A stretch of DNA of 43,256 bases from Alphaproteobacteria bacterium (GTDB lineage: Bacteria; Pseudomonadota; Alphaproteobacteria; Rhizobiales; BM303), in assembly GCA_024275895.1 (NCBI GenBank), contig JAJRYE010000018.1, forward strand, positions 1 through 43,256, given 5' to 3'. The position numbers were made by a program, and so were the translations under genes. Of this stretch, positions 8,714 to 17,000 are shown piece after piece (position 1 is the stretch's first letter; every line of letters begins with the position of its first letter). A model generated the notes under the pieces. That model worked only from the letters and a program-made list of their open reading frames with translations. It searched no databases and was not told where the DNA came from.

Positions 8714-9580
8714 TCAATCGCGCAAAAGCTCGTTGATCGAGGTTTTGGAGCGGGTGCGTTCATCAACCCGCTTGACGATTACGGCGCAATAGAGATTTGG
8801 ACCGGGGGTGCCATCGGGTAGCGGCTTGCCAGGCATGGAGCCGGAGACCACAACCGAATAGGGCGGCACCTTGCCGTAATAAATTTCGCCCGTGGTGCGA
8901 TCAATGATCTTGGTGGTGCTGGTGATGAAGACCCCCATGGAAATCACCGAGCCCTCGCCGACGATGACGCCCTCGACGACTTCCGAGCGTGCACCGATGA
9001 AGCAGTTGTCCTCGATTATCACCGGCCCGGCCTGCAAGGGCTCCAGAACACCGCCAATGCCGACACCGCCGGACAGATGCACATTCTTGCCGATCTGGGC
9101 GCAAGAGCCCACCGTGACCCAGGTGTCCACCATGGTGCCGCTATCGACATAGGCGCCCAGATTGACGAAAGAGGGCATCAGGACAACCGAAGGGGCAATA
9201 TAGGCGGAGCGGCGCACAACGCAGTTGGGAACCGAGCGGAAACCGGCGGATTTGAACTCACCCTCGCCCCAGCCGTCAAATTTGCTCGGCACCTTGTCCC
9301 ACCAGCTTGAGCCGCCCGGCCCGCCGGAGATCATCTTCATGTCATTGAGCGAGAAGGAAAGCAGCACCGCTTTTTTGAGCCACTGATTGACAATCCACTC
9401 ATTACCCTTCTTCTGCGCGACCCGCGCCTTGCCGCTATCGAGCAGGTCAAGCGCCGCCTCTACCGCCTCACGGACCTCACCGGTGGTTTGCGGCGTGATC
9501 TCGCCGCGGCGTTCAAAGGCGTCTTCAATCGTTGTTTGCAGGGATTCAAGGCTCATTTTATCGGGTTTCCTGATTGGCAT
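8714..9580 (-). CDS. dapD: 2,3,4,5-tetrahydropyridine-2,6-dicarboxylate N-succinyltransferase
   Basis: DapD transfers succinyl from succinyl-CoA to tetrahydrodipicolinate, starting the succinylase branch to diaminopimelate. The 288-residue protein has the N-terminal helical domain (about residues 9-105) and then a left-handed parallel beta-helix of hexapeptide repeats with [19 protein letters not shown] and [15 protein letters not shown]. The C-terminus is the conserved [12 protein letters not shown]. Two starts are possible: ATG 9580 keeps a KPD segment that I recall from rhizobial relatives, while ATG 9556 (MSLESLQ) has a better AGGAAA ribosome site. A possible promoter and a CtrA-type box lie just upstream. 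Confidence 0.96.
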   Translation of the reverse strand: MPIRKPDKMSLESLQTTIEDAFERRGEITPQTTGEVREAVEAALDLLDSGKARVAQKKGNEWIVNQWLKKAVLLSFSLNDMKMISGGPGGSSWWDKVPSKFDGWGEGEFKSAGFRSVPNCVVRRSAYIAPSVVLMPSFVNLGAYVDSGTMVDTWVTVGSCAQIGKNVHLSGGVGIGGVLEPLQAGPVIIEDNCFIGARSEVVEGVIVGEGSVISMGVFITSTTKIIDRTTGEIYYGKVPPYSVVVSGSMPGKPLPDGTPGPNLYCAVIVKRVDERTRSKTSINELLRD

Positions 9581-9601
9581 GATCTTTTTAGGTTTTGCCG
9601 G

Positions 9602-9629
9602 AGATTAGTTCGACTGAAGTTTAAGTCAA
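9602..9629 (-). promoter_or_regulatory. Possible dapD promoter overlapping the CtrA-type box
   Basis: On the minus strand TTGACT (9624-9629) is followed 16 bp later by TAATCT (9602-9607). The -35 is a five-of-six match; the -10 is weak (three of six). The -35 lies inside the TTAA-N7-TTAA box. This is suggestive only. Confidence 0.35.
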
Positions 9630-9635
9630 CCTTAA
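9621..9635. promoter_or_regulatory. CtrA-type binding site between dapD and the cupin gene
   Basis: The 15-mer TTAAGTCAACCTTAA is an exact match to TTAA-N7-TTAA, and a C follows as in the extended CtrA consensus. It lies in the 126-bp divergent gap, 40 bp from the dapD start and 72 bp from the cupin start. CtrA is the essential cell-cycle response regulator of alphaproteobacteria. No binding data are available here. Confidence 0.5.
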
Positions 9636-9706
9636 CTGTCCCGAAAGGGTCGAAATGCTAGACTGGCGGCCAACTCCATAAAGGGTCGCATGAGAGGGTT
9701 AAAGAG

Positions 9707-9982
9707 ATGTGCAAGGTTGAAGTCCGGCATAATCCGGACAAATCGGAACTGGAATCCATCGGGGCCTTCGACTGGCCCGTATGGGATCACCATCCGGCCA
9801 AATTCGGCTGGGGCTATGGCGGCACGGAGACGTGCTATATTCTGGAAGGGCTGGTGATTATCACACCTGAAGAGGGGGAACCGGTAGAGCTTAAAGCCGG
9901 TGATCTTGTTGTTTTTCATGCCGGGCTCAACTGCACCTGGGATGTGCGCGAGCATGTGAGAAAACATTATATTACCGAGTAA
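9707..9982 (+). CDS. Small cupin-domain protein
   Basis: The 91-residue product is a single cupin barrel of the short type related to cupin_3/DUF861. It shows WGYGGTETCYILEGLVIITPEEG, a typical first cupin motif with Glu, followed by LKAGDLVVFHAGLNCTWDV as the second. The final helix is RKHYITE. Many cupins bind a metal through His and Glu; the usual two N-terminal His residues are not clear here, so catalysis is doubtful. The ATG has GAG close upstream. It stands alone, divergent from dapD and convergent with the HAD nucleotidase. Substrate unknown. Confidence 0.82.
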   Translation: MCKVEVRHNPDKSELESIGAFDWPVWDHHPAKFGWGYGGTETCYILEGLVIITPEEGEPVELKAGDLVVFHAGLNCTWDVREHVRKHYITE

Positions 9983-9983
9983 A

Positions 9984-10670
9984 TCAGCGCCCTTTTACTA
10001 TATCGCCCAGAAATCCGGCCAGATCGTCCGTGGTGTAATCCACGAAAGGTTCATCGCCCGTGCCCAGCAGACCAAGACCGCTGTCGGCATGGCTGGCGCC
10101 GGTTTTCACCAGCACGGTCATCATGCCCATATCATGCGCCACTTCCAGATTGCAGGCCATGTCCTCAAACAGGATCGCGGTTTGCGGTGAAATGCCGCTT
10201 TGTTCCAGCAGGCGTTCATAAGAGGGTTTGTGCGGTTTTGGCTGATAGCCACTGGCGGCGATATCGTGAATCCGGCTGAAAAGACCGCTTACGCCAAGGC
10301 GCTCCATAACCCGTTTCGAGTGGCTCACGGAGGCATTTGTATAGATGATTCTTTCTCCCGGCAAGGCGGCAAGGGCGGCGCTCAGCGCCGGGTCCGGCTT
10401 TATCGGTGAATGGTCGATATCATGGACAAAATCGAGATAGGCCTGCGGGGCCAGACCATGTTCCGCCATCAGCCCGTTGAGGGTTGTGCCATAGGTTTTG
10501 AAATAGTTTTTCTGGATGCGGCGCGCCTCGCCCCGGCCGACATGGAAATGATTGGCGATAAAGACGCCCATGCGCTCATCGATCTGGGCGAACAGGCCGC
10601 AATCGGACGGGTAGAGGGTATTGTCGAGGTCGAATATCCAGCTTTCAATATGTGAAAATTCACCGTTCAT
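9984..10670 (-). CDS. HAD-family pyrimidine 5'-nucleotidase-like hydrolase
   Basis: The 228-residue protein has HAD motif I as FDLDNTLYP (nucleophile Asp near residue 14), motif II as IIYTNASVSHS, the lysine of motif III in KPHKPSYE and the acidic pair of motif IV in ILFEDMACNLE. The small cap after motif I and the sequence DNTLYPSDCGLF fit the SDT1/YjjG-like pyrimidine 5'-nucleotidase group, which dephosphorylates nucleoside monophosphates. Precise substrate is an inference. Its ATG overlaps the stop of the upstream DUF1036 gene by 4 bp, so it is translationally coupled at the end of the argB operon. Confidence 0.88.
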   Translation of the reverse strand: MNGEFSHIESWIFDLDNTLYPSDCGLFAQIDERMGVFIANHFHVGRGEARRIQKNYFKTYGTTLNGLMAEHGLAPQAYLDFVHDIDHSPIKPDPALSAALAALPGERIIYTNASVSHSKRVMERLGVSGLFSRIHDIAASGYQPKPHKPSYERLLEQSGISPQTAILFEDMACNLEVAHDMGMMTVLVKTGASHADSGLGLLGTGDEPFVDYTTDDLAGFLGDIVKGR

Positions 10671-11710
10671 TGCGGTTCGGTATAGCGGATGGTCCAGCTC
10701 TTGGCGCCGCCCAGATCAATCTTGCGGAAGGCAGTTTTAGCCTGCCCCTTGCCGGTGCATTTGCCCTGGGTTTCGATGCTGAAACGGGAATTTCTGGTGC
10801 AGAGCTGATGTTTTCCGGCCCAGATCAGCTTGATGCCGCTTTTGACCGCGATCTTGCCCTTGTCATCCACCGCCTCGCCGTAGGAATAGATCACCTGCCC
10901 GTCAAGCGGCTTGCGCAGGGGGCGGATGCATTCGCCGGGCAGGACCTTGTACCAGCCGCGGGTTATGATGTCCTCGCCCTCATGCTGGCCGATGGACGAC
11001 CAGATCAGAAAACGGGTTTCATTGCAGATTTGCAGGCCCGATTCGGTCTGGCGCCTGCGAACGGCGCTGATCAGGGCGTTAAAAACTTCCGGTCCGGTTT
11101 TGCTTGCCTTTTCCAGCCCGGCCTTTTGCATGAAATCCTCCAGCGCCCGGTTGGTCATGCCACCGGCGACCCCGTCAATATCGCCGATATCATAGCCAGC
11201 CATGGCCAGCAGCCGTTGCAAGCCCGCAAGGGCGGCCTGACGGGGCTTGTAGGCCACCTCTTCGGTCAGCGAGGTCTTCCAGTCAGGTTTTTTCGGCTTG
11301 ATTTCAATGAAATTTTCGTAGGTCTGGGCCGGATCACTGCACTTGTCCGCGCCCTTGATGAGGAAATCGGAAGTGCTGATGCACAATTTGCGCCCGCCGG
11401 AGAAACGGCGCAATATCTGGTCGTAAAGCGAGATCGTACGGGCAAAAAGAAAATAGCTCTTCTGCGCCAGTTTCTGCTTTAAGGCCAGCTTGCACTGGCC
11501 GGGCAAAATCTGCAACCAGCCCTGGGTGACCATCAGGCCGTTTTCATCTGAACCGGTGGCGGCTTCGAGCACATAGCCGGTTTCATTGCAGATGCTGTAT
11601 TTCGCCTCTGCGCCGCTCGGGACCAGCACGGCGCCAAGCAGCGCAAGCAGCGCAACAACGGCTTTCACACCGCTTTTGAATTTATCAGGAAATGAGAGTT
11701 CCGGCGCCAT
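10667..11710 (-). CDS. Secreted protein with two DUF1036 domains around a peptidoglycan-binding-like domain
   Basis: The 347-residue product starts with a signal peptide (cleavage likely after AEA at residue 36). Two similar halves follow. Each has an ICNET segment, a GW-x-x-(I/V)LPG-(Q/E)-C turn, and later Cys residues in KLC/QLC and DKC/GKC. These are the marks of DUF1036, a family of small alphaproteobacterial envelope proteins. Between them, about residues 160-210, lies a helical stretch ([22 protein letters not shown]) like PG_binding_1. The frame is open 33 codons further upstream within argB, but ATG 11710 gives the signal peptide. It overlaps argB by 26 bp. Function is not known; a periplasmic wall-associated role is inferred. 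Confidence 0.85.
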   Translation of the reverse strand: MAPELSFPDKFKSGVKAVVALLALLGAVLVPSGAEAKYSICNETGYVLEAATGSDENGLMVTQGWLQILPGQCKLALKQKLAQKSYFLFARTISLYDQILRRFSGGRKLCISTSDFLIKGADKCSDPAQTYENFIEIKPKKPDWKTSLTEEVAYKPRQAALAGLQRLLAMAGYDIGDIDGVAGGMTNRALEDFMQKAGLEKASKTGPEVFNALISAVRRRQTESGLQICNETRFLIWSSIGQHEGEDIITRGWYKVLPGECIRPLRKPLDGQVIYSYGEAVDDKGKIAVKSGIKLIWAGKHQLCTRNSRFSIETQGKCTGKGQAKTAFRKIDLGGAKSWTIRYTEPQ

Positions 11711-12614
11711 GTTCGGTATATAACTCCAAAAGCAGGGCGTGGGGAACCCGCCCGTCATTGATAACAACAGCCTCAACCCCGCCTTCAACCGCCTGAATGC
11801 AGGTCTCAAGTTTCGGGATCATGCCGCCTTTTGCGGTTCCGTCCCTAATCAGCGCCCGCGCCCGCACCAGGCTAAGCGCCTCGATCAGCTCGCCCTTTTC
11901 ATCAAGCACCCCCTGAATATCGGTCAGCAGCAACAGGCGTTTGGCATTCAGAGCCGCAGCCAGCGCCCCGGCAAAGGTATCGGCGTTGATATTATAGGTC
12001 TCGCCCGAGCGCGACATGCCGATGGGAGCGATAACGGGGATGAGATCGCTTTTAATGATCACGTCTATGATATGCGGCCTGACCTGTTCAGGCTCGCCGA
12101 CAAAGCCCAGATCGATAACCCGTTCCAGATTTGAATCGGGATCTGTGACCGTGCGGCGCTCGGATTTGCGCGCGATCATCAGATTGGCGTCCTTGCCGGA
12201 AATGCCGACCGCCTTGCCGCCATGCCGGCCGATATTGCTGACAATCTGCTTGTTGATGGAGCCTGAAAGCACCATCTCGACAATCTCGATCGTCTGCGCA
12301 TCGGTTACGCGCAGCCCGCCGGCAAATTCGCTCTTGACCCCGAGACGTTCGAGCATGCCGCCGATCTGTGGCCCGCCGCCATGGACAATCACCGGATTGA
12401 TTCCTGCCTGTTTGAGCAGCACCACATCGCGGGCGAACAGCCGCGCCAGACGCTCATCCCCCATGGCGTGGCCGCCATATTTGATCACCACCGTCTGAGC
12501 GTCATAATGCTGCATGAAGGGCAGCGCTTCAGAGAGCAAGGAGGCCTGAAAGTGCAGGTCCGGGTTCATCTTGCCGCGGCGAGTCTTGAGCATATGGTCA
12601 GGTTTATCAATCAT
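11685..12614 (-). CDS. argB: Acetylglutamate kinase
   Basis: ArgB phosphorylates N-acetyl-L-glutamate in arginine biosynthesis. The 309-residue protein carries [10 protein letters not shown] at the phosphate-binding N-terminus, [14 protein letters not shown], the mid-region [10 protein letters not shown], and the C-terminal [11 protein letters not shown] segment of the amino-acid kinase fold. The N-terminal helix before the core ([14 protein letters not shown]) is the type seen in arginine-inhibited ArgB. Start at ATG 12614 lies 36 bp after the yihA stop. Its 3' end overlaps the DUF1036 gene. The yihA-argB order is typical of alphaproteobacteria. Confidence 0.96.
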   Translation of the reverse strand: MIDKPDHMLKTRRGKMNPDLHFQASLLSEALPFMQHYDAQTVVIKYGGHAMGDERLARLFARDVVLLKQAGINPVIVHGGGPQIGGMLERLGVKSEFAGGLRVTDAQTIEIVEMVLSGSINKQIVSNIGRHGGKAVGISGKDANLMIARKSERRTVTDPDSNLERVIDLGFVGEPEQVRPHIIDVIIKSDLIPVIAPIGMSRSGETYNINADTFAGALAAALNAKRLLLLTDIQGVLDEKGELIEALSLVRARALIRDGTAKGGMIPKLETCIQAVEGGVEAVVINDGRVPHALLLELYTEHGAGTLIS

Positions 12615-12650
12615 TACAAAGACTTTCTTACACCATATTCATTCCCAAGC

Positions 12651-13295
12651 TCAACGCCGATCAAGCGCCAGAGCGGCGATTTGTGCCCGCAATTCCTCCA
12701 ATCCGCCCGATTTGCGGCTCGAAGTTGTAATCAGCTGCGGAAATGCCGCCGGATGCCGGGCGAGAACAAGGCCGGTCTGCTCTTGTATCTGCTCCAGTTC
12801 CACCGCCCTGACCTTGTCGGCCTTGGTCAGCACGATCTGGTAAGATACCGCACTTGCATCCATCAACTGCATCACTTCAATGTCATTTTTCTTAATTCCG
12901 TGACGGGCGTCGATGAGCAAAAACACCCGTCTGAGCCGGGCCCGTCCGCGCAGATAATCGCGCACCAGCGCGGTCCATTGCGCAATCAGCTGCTTGCCGG
13001 CGCGGGCATAGCCATAGCCGGGCATGTCGATCAGGATGACTTTGCCGCCAAGCGAAAAAACGTTGAGCTGGCGGGTGCGGCCCGGCGTATTCGAGGTGCG
13101 CGCCAGGGTTTTGCGGCCCGTAAGCGCGTTGAGCAGGCTTGACTTGCCAACATTGGAGCGCCCGGCAAAGGCGATCTCGGGCGCATCGCCGCCGGGAAGG
13201 TTTTCCAGCGCCGCGGCGCTGAGGAGAAAATCACACGGGCCGGCAAAGAGTTTGCGGCCAATTTCCTCCCAGTCGGTTTGATTTGTTTCGCTCAC
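12651..13295 (-). CDS. engB: Ribosome-biogenesis GTPase YihA/YsxC (EngB)
   Basis: The 214-residue GTPase takes part in large-subunit ribosome assembly. The G motifs are clear: G1 GRSNVGKSSLLN, G2-containing TSNTPGRTRQLN, G3 DMPGYGYA, G4 TKADK and a G5-like TTSSRKSGG. It starts with GTG at 13295; GAGGA lies about 8 bases upstream. This start codon and ribosome site fall at the edge of a 76-bp repeat element found again at 31691. It follows yidC after a 152-bp gap that contains two repeat elements. Confidence 0.95.
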   Translation of the reverse strand: MSETNQTDWEEIGRKLFAGPCDFLLSAAALENLPGGDAPEIAFAGRSNVGKSSLLNALTGRKTLARTSNTPGRTRQLNVFSLGGKVILIDMPGYGYARAGKQLIAQWTALVRDYLRGRARLRRVFLLIDARHGIKKNDIEVMQLMDASAVSYQIVLTKADKVRAVELEQIQEQTGLVLARHPAAFPQLITTSSRKSGGLEELRAQIAALALDRR

Positions 13296-13370
13296 GGCTA
13301 TTCCTCGCTTTGCCCGGACCTGCGCGGGCGCGGCGCATAAGCGCCGGGACGCAGTCGCGTCCGTTGGCGC
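13295..13370. repeat. 76-bp structured repeat, copy 1 (yidC-yihA gap)
   Basis: This stretch aligns with 31691-31767 with one gap and about 59 of 76 positions identical. It contains two hairpins: GGCGC-ATAA-GCGCC (13332-13345) and GGACGC-AGTC-GCGTCC (13347-13362). The second stem is kept in the other copy through a paired A-T to C-G change. It begins at the yihA start codon. Confidence 0.7.
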
Positions 13371-13386
13371 TTGCCGCCAAGAGGCC

Positions 13387-13442
13387 AGAGCATGTCGTGT
13401 TTAATCTGATTTGGCACCGGGCCGGTGCCGGTTAAACACGAC
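13387..13442. repeat. Hairpin element downstream of yidC, with a 34-bp repeat motif
   Basis: An outer stem GTCGTGTTTAA (13394-13404) pairs with TTAAACACGAC (13432-13442), and an inner perfect stem GGCACCGG pairs with CCGGTGCC (13413-13429). It lies 5 bp after the yidC stop on the minus strand and lacks a run of U, so a simple terminator is uncertain. The first 34 bases (13387-13420) recur with 23 matches at 20804-20837. Confidence 0.7.
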
Positions 13443-13447
13443 AGGAT

Positions 13448-15274
13448 CTAGTCTTTTTCCTTGACCTTGCCACGGCCGAAAAGCCGCAGCAGATTGTCGA
13501 GAAGTTCGATCCTGACCCCCTGACGATGCATGATCACGCCCTGCTGGATGGTGGACAAAATGTTGTTCCAGGCCCAGTAGATCACCAGACCGGCCGGGAA
13601 CGTCGCCAGCATGAAGGTGAAGATAACCGGCATCCAGGTAAAAATTTTCTGCTGAATGGGGTCCGCCGGGGCGGGGTTCAGCTGCATCTGCACAAACATG
13701 GTCACGCCCATGATGATCGGCCATATGCCAAGGGTAAGCATGGAGGGGGGATCCCACGGGATCAGGCCGAACAGATTGAAAATATTGGTCGGATCGGGCG
13801 CGGCAAGGTCGTGAATCCAGCCAAAGAAAGGCGCGTGGCGCATTTCAATGGTGATGAACAGCACCTTGTAGAGCGAGAAGAAGACCGGGATCTGGATCAG
13901 CATCGGCAAACAGCCCGACATGGGGTTGACCTTGTGCTTCTTGAACAGCTCCATCTGCGCCTGCTGTTGCTTGACCTTGTCGTCCTTGTAACGCTCCTTG
14001 AGCTTGGCAATCTCCGGCTGGAGCTTTTTCATCTTGCCCATGGAAACGTAGGATTTGTTGGCCAGAGGGTAAAACAGCGCCTTGATGATGACGGTCACGG
14101 CCAGAATGGCGACGCCGAAATTGCCCAGCAGATTGTAGAAAAACTCAATGACGAAGAACAAGGGCTTGGTGAAGAAATGGAACAGGCCCCAGTCGATCAG
14201 AAGCTCGAAGGAGCGGATATTCTCTTTTTCCTGATAGCCGTCGATAACCGAGACCTTCTTGGCGCCGGCAAAAACCTTGGCATCAACCTGCGCCTTGCCG
14301 CCAGCGGGAATATTGACCGCGTCCAGCAGGTAATCGGTCTGGAAGATGTCTTCGGGAACATTGGCGTTTTCACTGAAACGGGCCTTATACGGGGTTTTTT
14401 GATCGGGGATGATCGCGGTGGCCCAGTATTTATCGGTTATGCCTATCCAGCCACTGGTGGCGGAAATGGATTTGCTGACCTCATCCTTGATATCGCCATA
14501 GCTGATTTCTTCCAGGCCCTCATCACCCAGAAATCCGATCAGGCCTTCGTGCAGGATGTAAAACGCCTGTGTCTTGGGCATGCCGTGACGCGAGATCAGA
14601 GCATAGGGGTAAAGGGTGATCGCCCTGGGGCTCTTGTTCTCCACTTCCTGTTTGACCTTGATCATATATTCGGTGTCGATGGAAAGCGTGCGGCGGAAGG
14701 TGAGCCCCTCACCATTGTCCCATTTCAGGGTCACGGGGTTTTCCGGCGTAAGCTCGCCGGGCCCTTGCGGAGTCCAGATTGTCTCGCTGGTGGGAAGTTT
14801 CAGTTTCGCGTCGGGCGCAGCCGTCCAGCCATGCTCAATATAGTAGGCGTTTTTGCTGCCCGAAGGCGAAAGCAGGACGATATTGGGGCTGTCCTTCTTT
14901 ATGGTTTCGCGATAATCGAGCAGTTTCAGATCATCAATGCGCCCGCCTTTCAATGAAAGCGAGCCCTGAACGGTATCGGTTTTAATCGCGATACGCTTTG
15001 ATTTTCCCAGCGCGGCGGCACGCGAAAGCGTGGCCGGACCGCTGCCTCCGGCGGCCGGAGTGGCCGGGCTGACGCTCTGGGGACCAGAGGAACTGGGAGA
15101 AGGAACGGGAACCGGCGCATTGGAGGCGGGTTGCCCTACACCTTGCCCGGCGCCGGCTTTTTGCCGGAGTTCCTGTTTTTGCTGTACCGAAGGCACACCG
15201 ACAAGATACTGCCAGCCAACAAGTACGATCATCGATAGCACGATTGCCAGAAAGAAATTTTTGTTCTCGCCCAT
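13448..15274 (-). CDS. yidC: Membrane protein insertase YidC
   Basis: YidC inserts and folds inner-membrane proteins, alone or with SecYEG. The 608-residue product has an N-terminal helix (NFFLAIVLSMIVLVGWQYLVG), a proline/serine-rich linker, a large periplasmic domain (about residues 80-365) and the conserved five-helix insertase core. The core includes the cytoplasmic hairpin KMKKLQPEIAKLKERYKDDK and the segment KVNPMSGCLPMLIQIPVFFSLYKVLF. A charged tail follows. It starts at ATG 15274, 83 bp after rnpA, giving the standard rpmH-rnpA-yidC order (the short yidD is not seen). Confidence 0.97.
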   Translation of the reverse strand: MGENKNFFLAIVLSMIVLVGWQYLVGVPSVQQKQELRQKAGAGQGVGQPASNAPVPVPSPSSSGPQSVSPATPAAGGSGPATLSRAAALGKSKRIAIKTDTVQGSLSLKGGRIDDLKLLDYRETIKKDSPNIVLLSPSGSKNAYYIEHGWTAAPDAKLKLPTSETIWTPQGPGELTPENPVTLKWDNGEGLTFRRTLSIDTEYMIKVKQEVENKSPRAITLYPYALISRHGMPKTQAFYILHEGLIGFLGDEGLEEISYGDIKDEVSKSISATSGWIGITDKYWATAIIPDQKTPYKARFSENANVPEDIFQTDYLLDAVNIPAGGKAQVDAKVFAGAKKVSVIDGYQEKENIRSFELLIDWGLFHFFTKPLFFVIEFFYNLLGNFGVAILAVTVIIKALFYPLANKSYVSMGKMKKLQPEIAKLKERYKDDKVKQQQAQMELFKKHKVNPMSGCLPMLIQIPVFFSLYKVLFITIEMRHAPFFGWIHDLAAPDPTNIFNLFGLIPWDPPSMLTLGIWPIIMGVTMFVQMQLNPAPADPIQQKIFTWMPVIFTFMLATFPAGLVIYWAWNNILSTIQQGVIMHRQGVRIELLDNLLRLFGRGKVKEKD

Positions 15275-15357
15275 GAACGCTCAAGCCTCGTCAAATGTTT
15301 TCATGACTTATACAAAAAGCAGCGGAGAAAAGAATGCCGTTTTTTGTGTTTGTCCGC

Positions 15358-15702
15358 TCAACTCTTGTGCGCTTTTGCATGAATGCGCGCAATCGCTGTT
15401 TTCATATCATCAAGCAGATCACCGTAAGGGCGTGTGAGCGCTTCCTTGCGGGCAATGACGACATAGTCAAAATTACGGCGCGCCCGGCCTGCCAGACATT
15501 CACGCGCCACCTCGCGCAAGCGCCGCCGCGCCCGGTTGCGCGCAACCGCGCCGCCGACCCGGCGCGATGCGGTGAAGCCCAGCCGGGCCTCGCGCTCCGG
15601 CGTCCGGACGCGCCGCCTTGCCTGAAGCACCAATCCGGGCATGACCCATTTCCAGCCCTTTGCGGCTTTGAGGAAATCGGCGCGTTTTTTCAGATGCTTC
15701 AT
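15358..15702 (-). CDS. rnpA: Ribonuclease P protein component
   Basis: This 114-residue basic protein is the protein subunit of RNase P, which with its RNA trims the 5' leader of tRNA precursors. It begins MKHLKKRADFLKAAKG and contains the RNA-binding helix VARNRARRRLREVAR, followed by DYVVIARKEA. It begins 53 bp downstream of rpmH, the usual partner. Confidence 0.95.
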   Translation of the reverse strand: MKHLKKRADFLKAAKGWKWVMPGLVLQARRRVRTPEREARLGFTASRRVGGAVARNRARRRLREVARECLAGRARRNFDYVVIARKEALTRPYGDLLDDMKTAIARIHAKAHKS

Positions 15703-15755
15703 GCCTTGGCGTGCGGGCGGGCAGCGATTTCAGGCGATAAGCCCTGCCGCTCCTT

Positions 15756-15890
15756 TTAAGCGGAAAGACGTTTGCGGCCGCGCGCCCGGCGGCGGGCAAG
15801 AACAATACGGCCACCCGTTGTGGCCTTGCGCGCCCGGAACCCGTGACGGCGCTTACGAACGAGAACACTTGGCTGATATGTGCGTTTCAA
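15756..15890 (-). CDS. rpmH: 50S ribosomal protein L34 (TTG start)
   Basis: This short gene encodes 44 residues starting at KRTYQPS and including [10 protein letters not shown] and the basic end ARGRKRLSA, the complete L34. No ATG is in place: the codon before KRTYQPS is TTG at 15888-15890, with GGAG seven bases upstream on the minus strand, so TTG is taken as the start. A longer frame from 16004 would add 38 unrelated residues and is not accepted. A strong promoter lies upstream. Confidence 0.95.
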   Translation of the reverse strand: MKRTYQPSVLVRKRRHGFRARKATTGGRIVLARRRARGRKRLSA

Positions 15891-15980
15891 AGGACTTACT
15901 CCGGCAGTCGTCTGTTGCGCTTTTTGAGGGCTGCATTCAGACGCAAGAAAACACCCCGGTCGAAAACCGGATTTTGCGGG

Positions 15981-16009
15981 CTTATACGCATATAAAGGGG
16001 CCAAGTCAA
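15981..16009 (-). promoter_or_regulatory. Sigma-70-type promoter for rpmH-rnpA-yidC
   Basis: On the minus strand TTGACT (16004-16009) and TATAAG (15981-15986) are separated by exactly 17 bp. It would give a leader of roughly 80 nt before the TTG start of rpmH. The rest of the 309-bp gap from 15891 to 16199 holds no ORF, RNA gene or repeat that I can support. Confidence 0.7.
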
Positions 16010-16199
16010 TGCAGGGGTTTCACCCCGGCGCATGAATCTTTGCGCTCACGGTGATGTGATTGCCCGTGTCGAAGCGTTTACTTCCCCTCATGAGCGTGTA
16101 TGGTTCACTTTAAATACCTGTCGTGTTTGACCCTCTGCATATGTGTTCCCTGCTCGGTAAATTAAAAGGCGCGGTATTGTCACTAAAGAGAATCAGGAA

Positions 16200-17000
16200 A
16201 TGAGTGACCAGCCAAAACCTCCTGCGCCGTTATGGCGGCGTTTGCTGCCGCTGTTTTTGATTACCGCTATATTTATTCTTGTCTTCGCCCGCGGCTGGAA
16301 TCACTATCTCACCCTTGAACATGTCGCCGCCAACCGGGACCAGTTAAAGGCTTTTGTAGCGGCAAATTTTTTTCAGGCACTGGGGATTTATCTGCTGGTT
16401 TATATCGCCGTTATCGCGCTTTCCCTGCCCGGCGGGGCCTTGCTGACGATTCTGGGCGGATTTTTATTCGGCTGGAAGATCGGCGGGCCGGTGGTGGTGA
16501 TCGCCGCCACCCTCGGGGCGGTCATTATTTTCATGATCGCCAAAACGGCGCTGGGCGAAACCCTTGCCAGGCGCGCCGGCCCCTGGCTCAGCAAATTGCG
16601 CAAGGGCTTTAACGAAAACGCCCTGAGCTATCTTTTGTTTTTGCGCCTGGTGCCGGCTTTTCCGTTCTGGCTGGTCAATCTGGCCCCGGCGCTGCTGGGG
16701 GTTCCGCTTGGCATCTATACCATCGGCACTTTTATTGGCATTATCCCTGCCACCCTGGCGTTCAGCTTTTTAGGCGCGGGTCTGGACAGCATCATCGCCG
16801 CCCAGCGCCGCGTATATGAGAGCTGTCTGGCGAATCAAAAGGCCGGAACCCTGCCCGGTGGAACCGAGTGTTCGTTTACTCTTGACGCCGGAGCGCTTTT
16901 AACCCCTGAGTTAATCGCCGCTTTTGCCGCCCTCGGGATTGCGGCCATGTTGCCGGTCGTGATCCGCAAGCTCCGCAACAGGGGAAAGGCGCCGTCATGA
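16200..17000 (+). CDS. TVP38/TMEM64 (DedA-like) membrane protein
   Basis: This is a 266-residue inner-membrane protein of the SNARE-associated/TVP38 family. After helix one (residues 14-31) comes the family hallmark SLPGGALLTILGGFLFGWKIGG, then a glycine-rich helix with FMIAKTALGE, and the LRLVPAFPFWLVNLAPALLGVP segment with a membrane-embedded Arg. A C-terminal helix ends in RKLRNRGK. Related DedA proteins act in lipid flipping; here the substrate is unknown. CAGGAA precedes the ATG. The stop overlaps the next gene's start by 4 bp, giving a TVP38-oxidoreductase pair seen in other bacteria too. Confidence 0.92.
   Translation: MSDQPKPPAPLWRRLLPLFLITAIFILVFARGWNHYLTLEHVAANRDQLKAFVAANFFQALGIYLLVYIAVIALSLPGGALLTILGGFLFGWKIGGPVVVIAATLGAVIIFMIAKTALGETLARRAGPWLSKLRKGFNENALSYLLFLRLVPAFPFWLVNLAPALLGVPLGIYTIGTFIGIIPATLAFSFLGAGLDSIIAAQRRVYESCLANQKAGTLPGGTECSFTLDAGALLTPELIAAFAALGIAAMLPVVIRKLRNRGKAPS

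Noticed and set aside
13526-14956. A 476-codon open frame on the plus strand
   Set aside because: It is wholly antisense to yidC and has no recognisable domain; GC-rich third positions often leave such frames open.
15891-16199. Possible replication origin next to rpmH
   Set aside because: No dnaA gene and no cluster of TTATCCACA-like boxes; similar 9-mers elsewhere (near 8025 and 41685) are in coding sequence.
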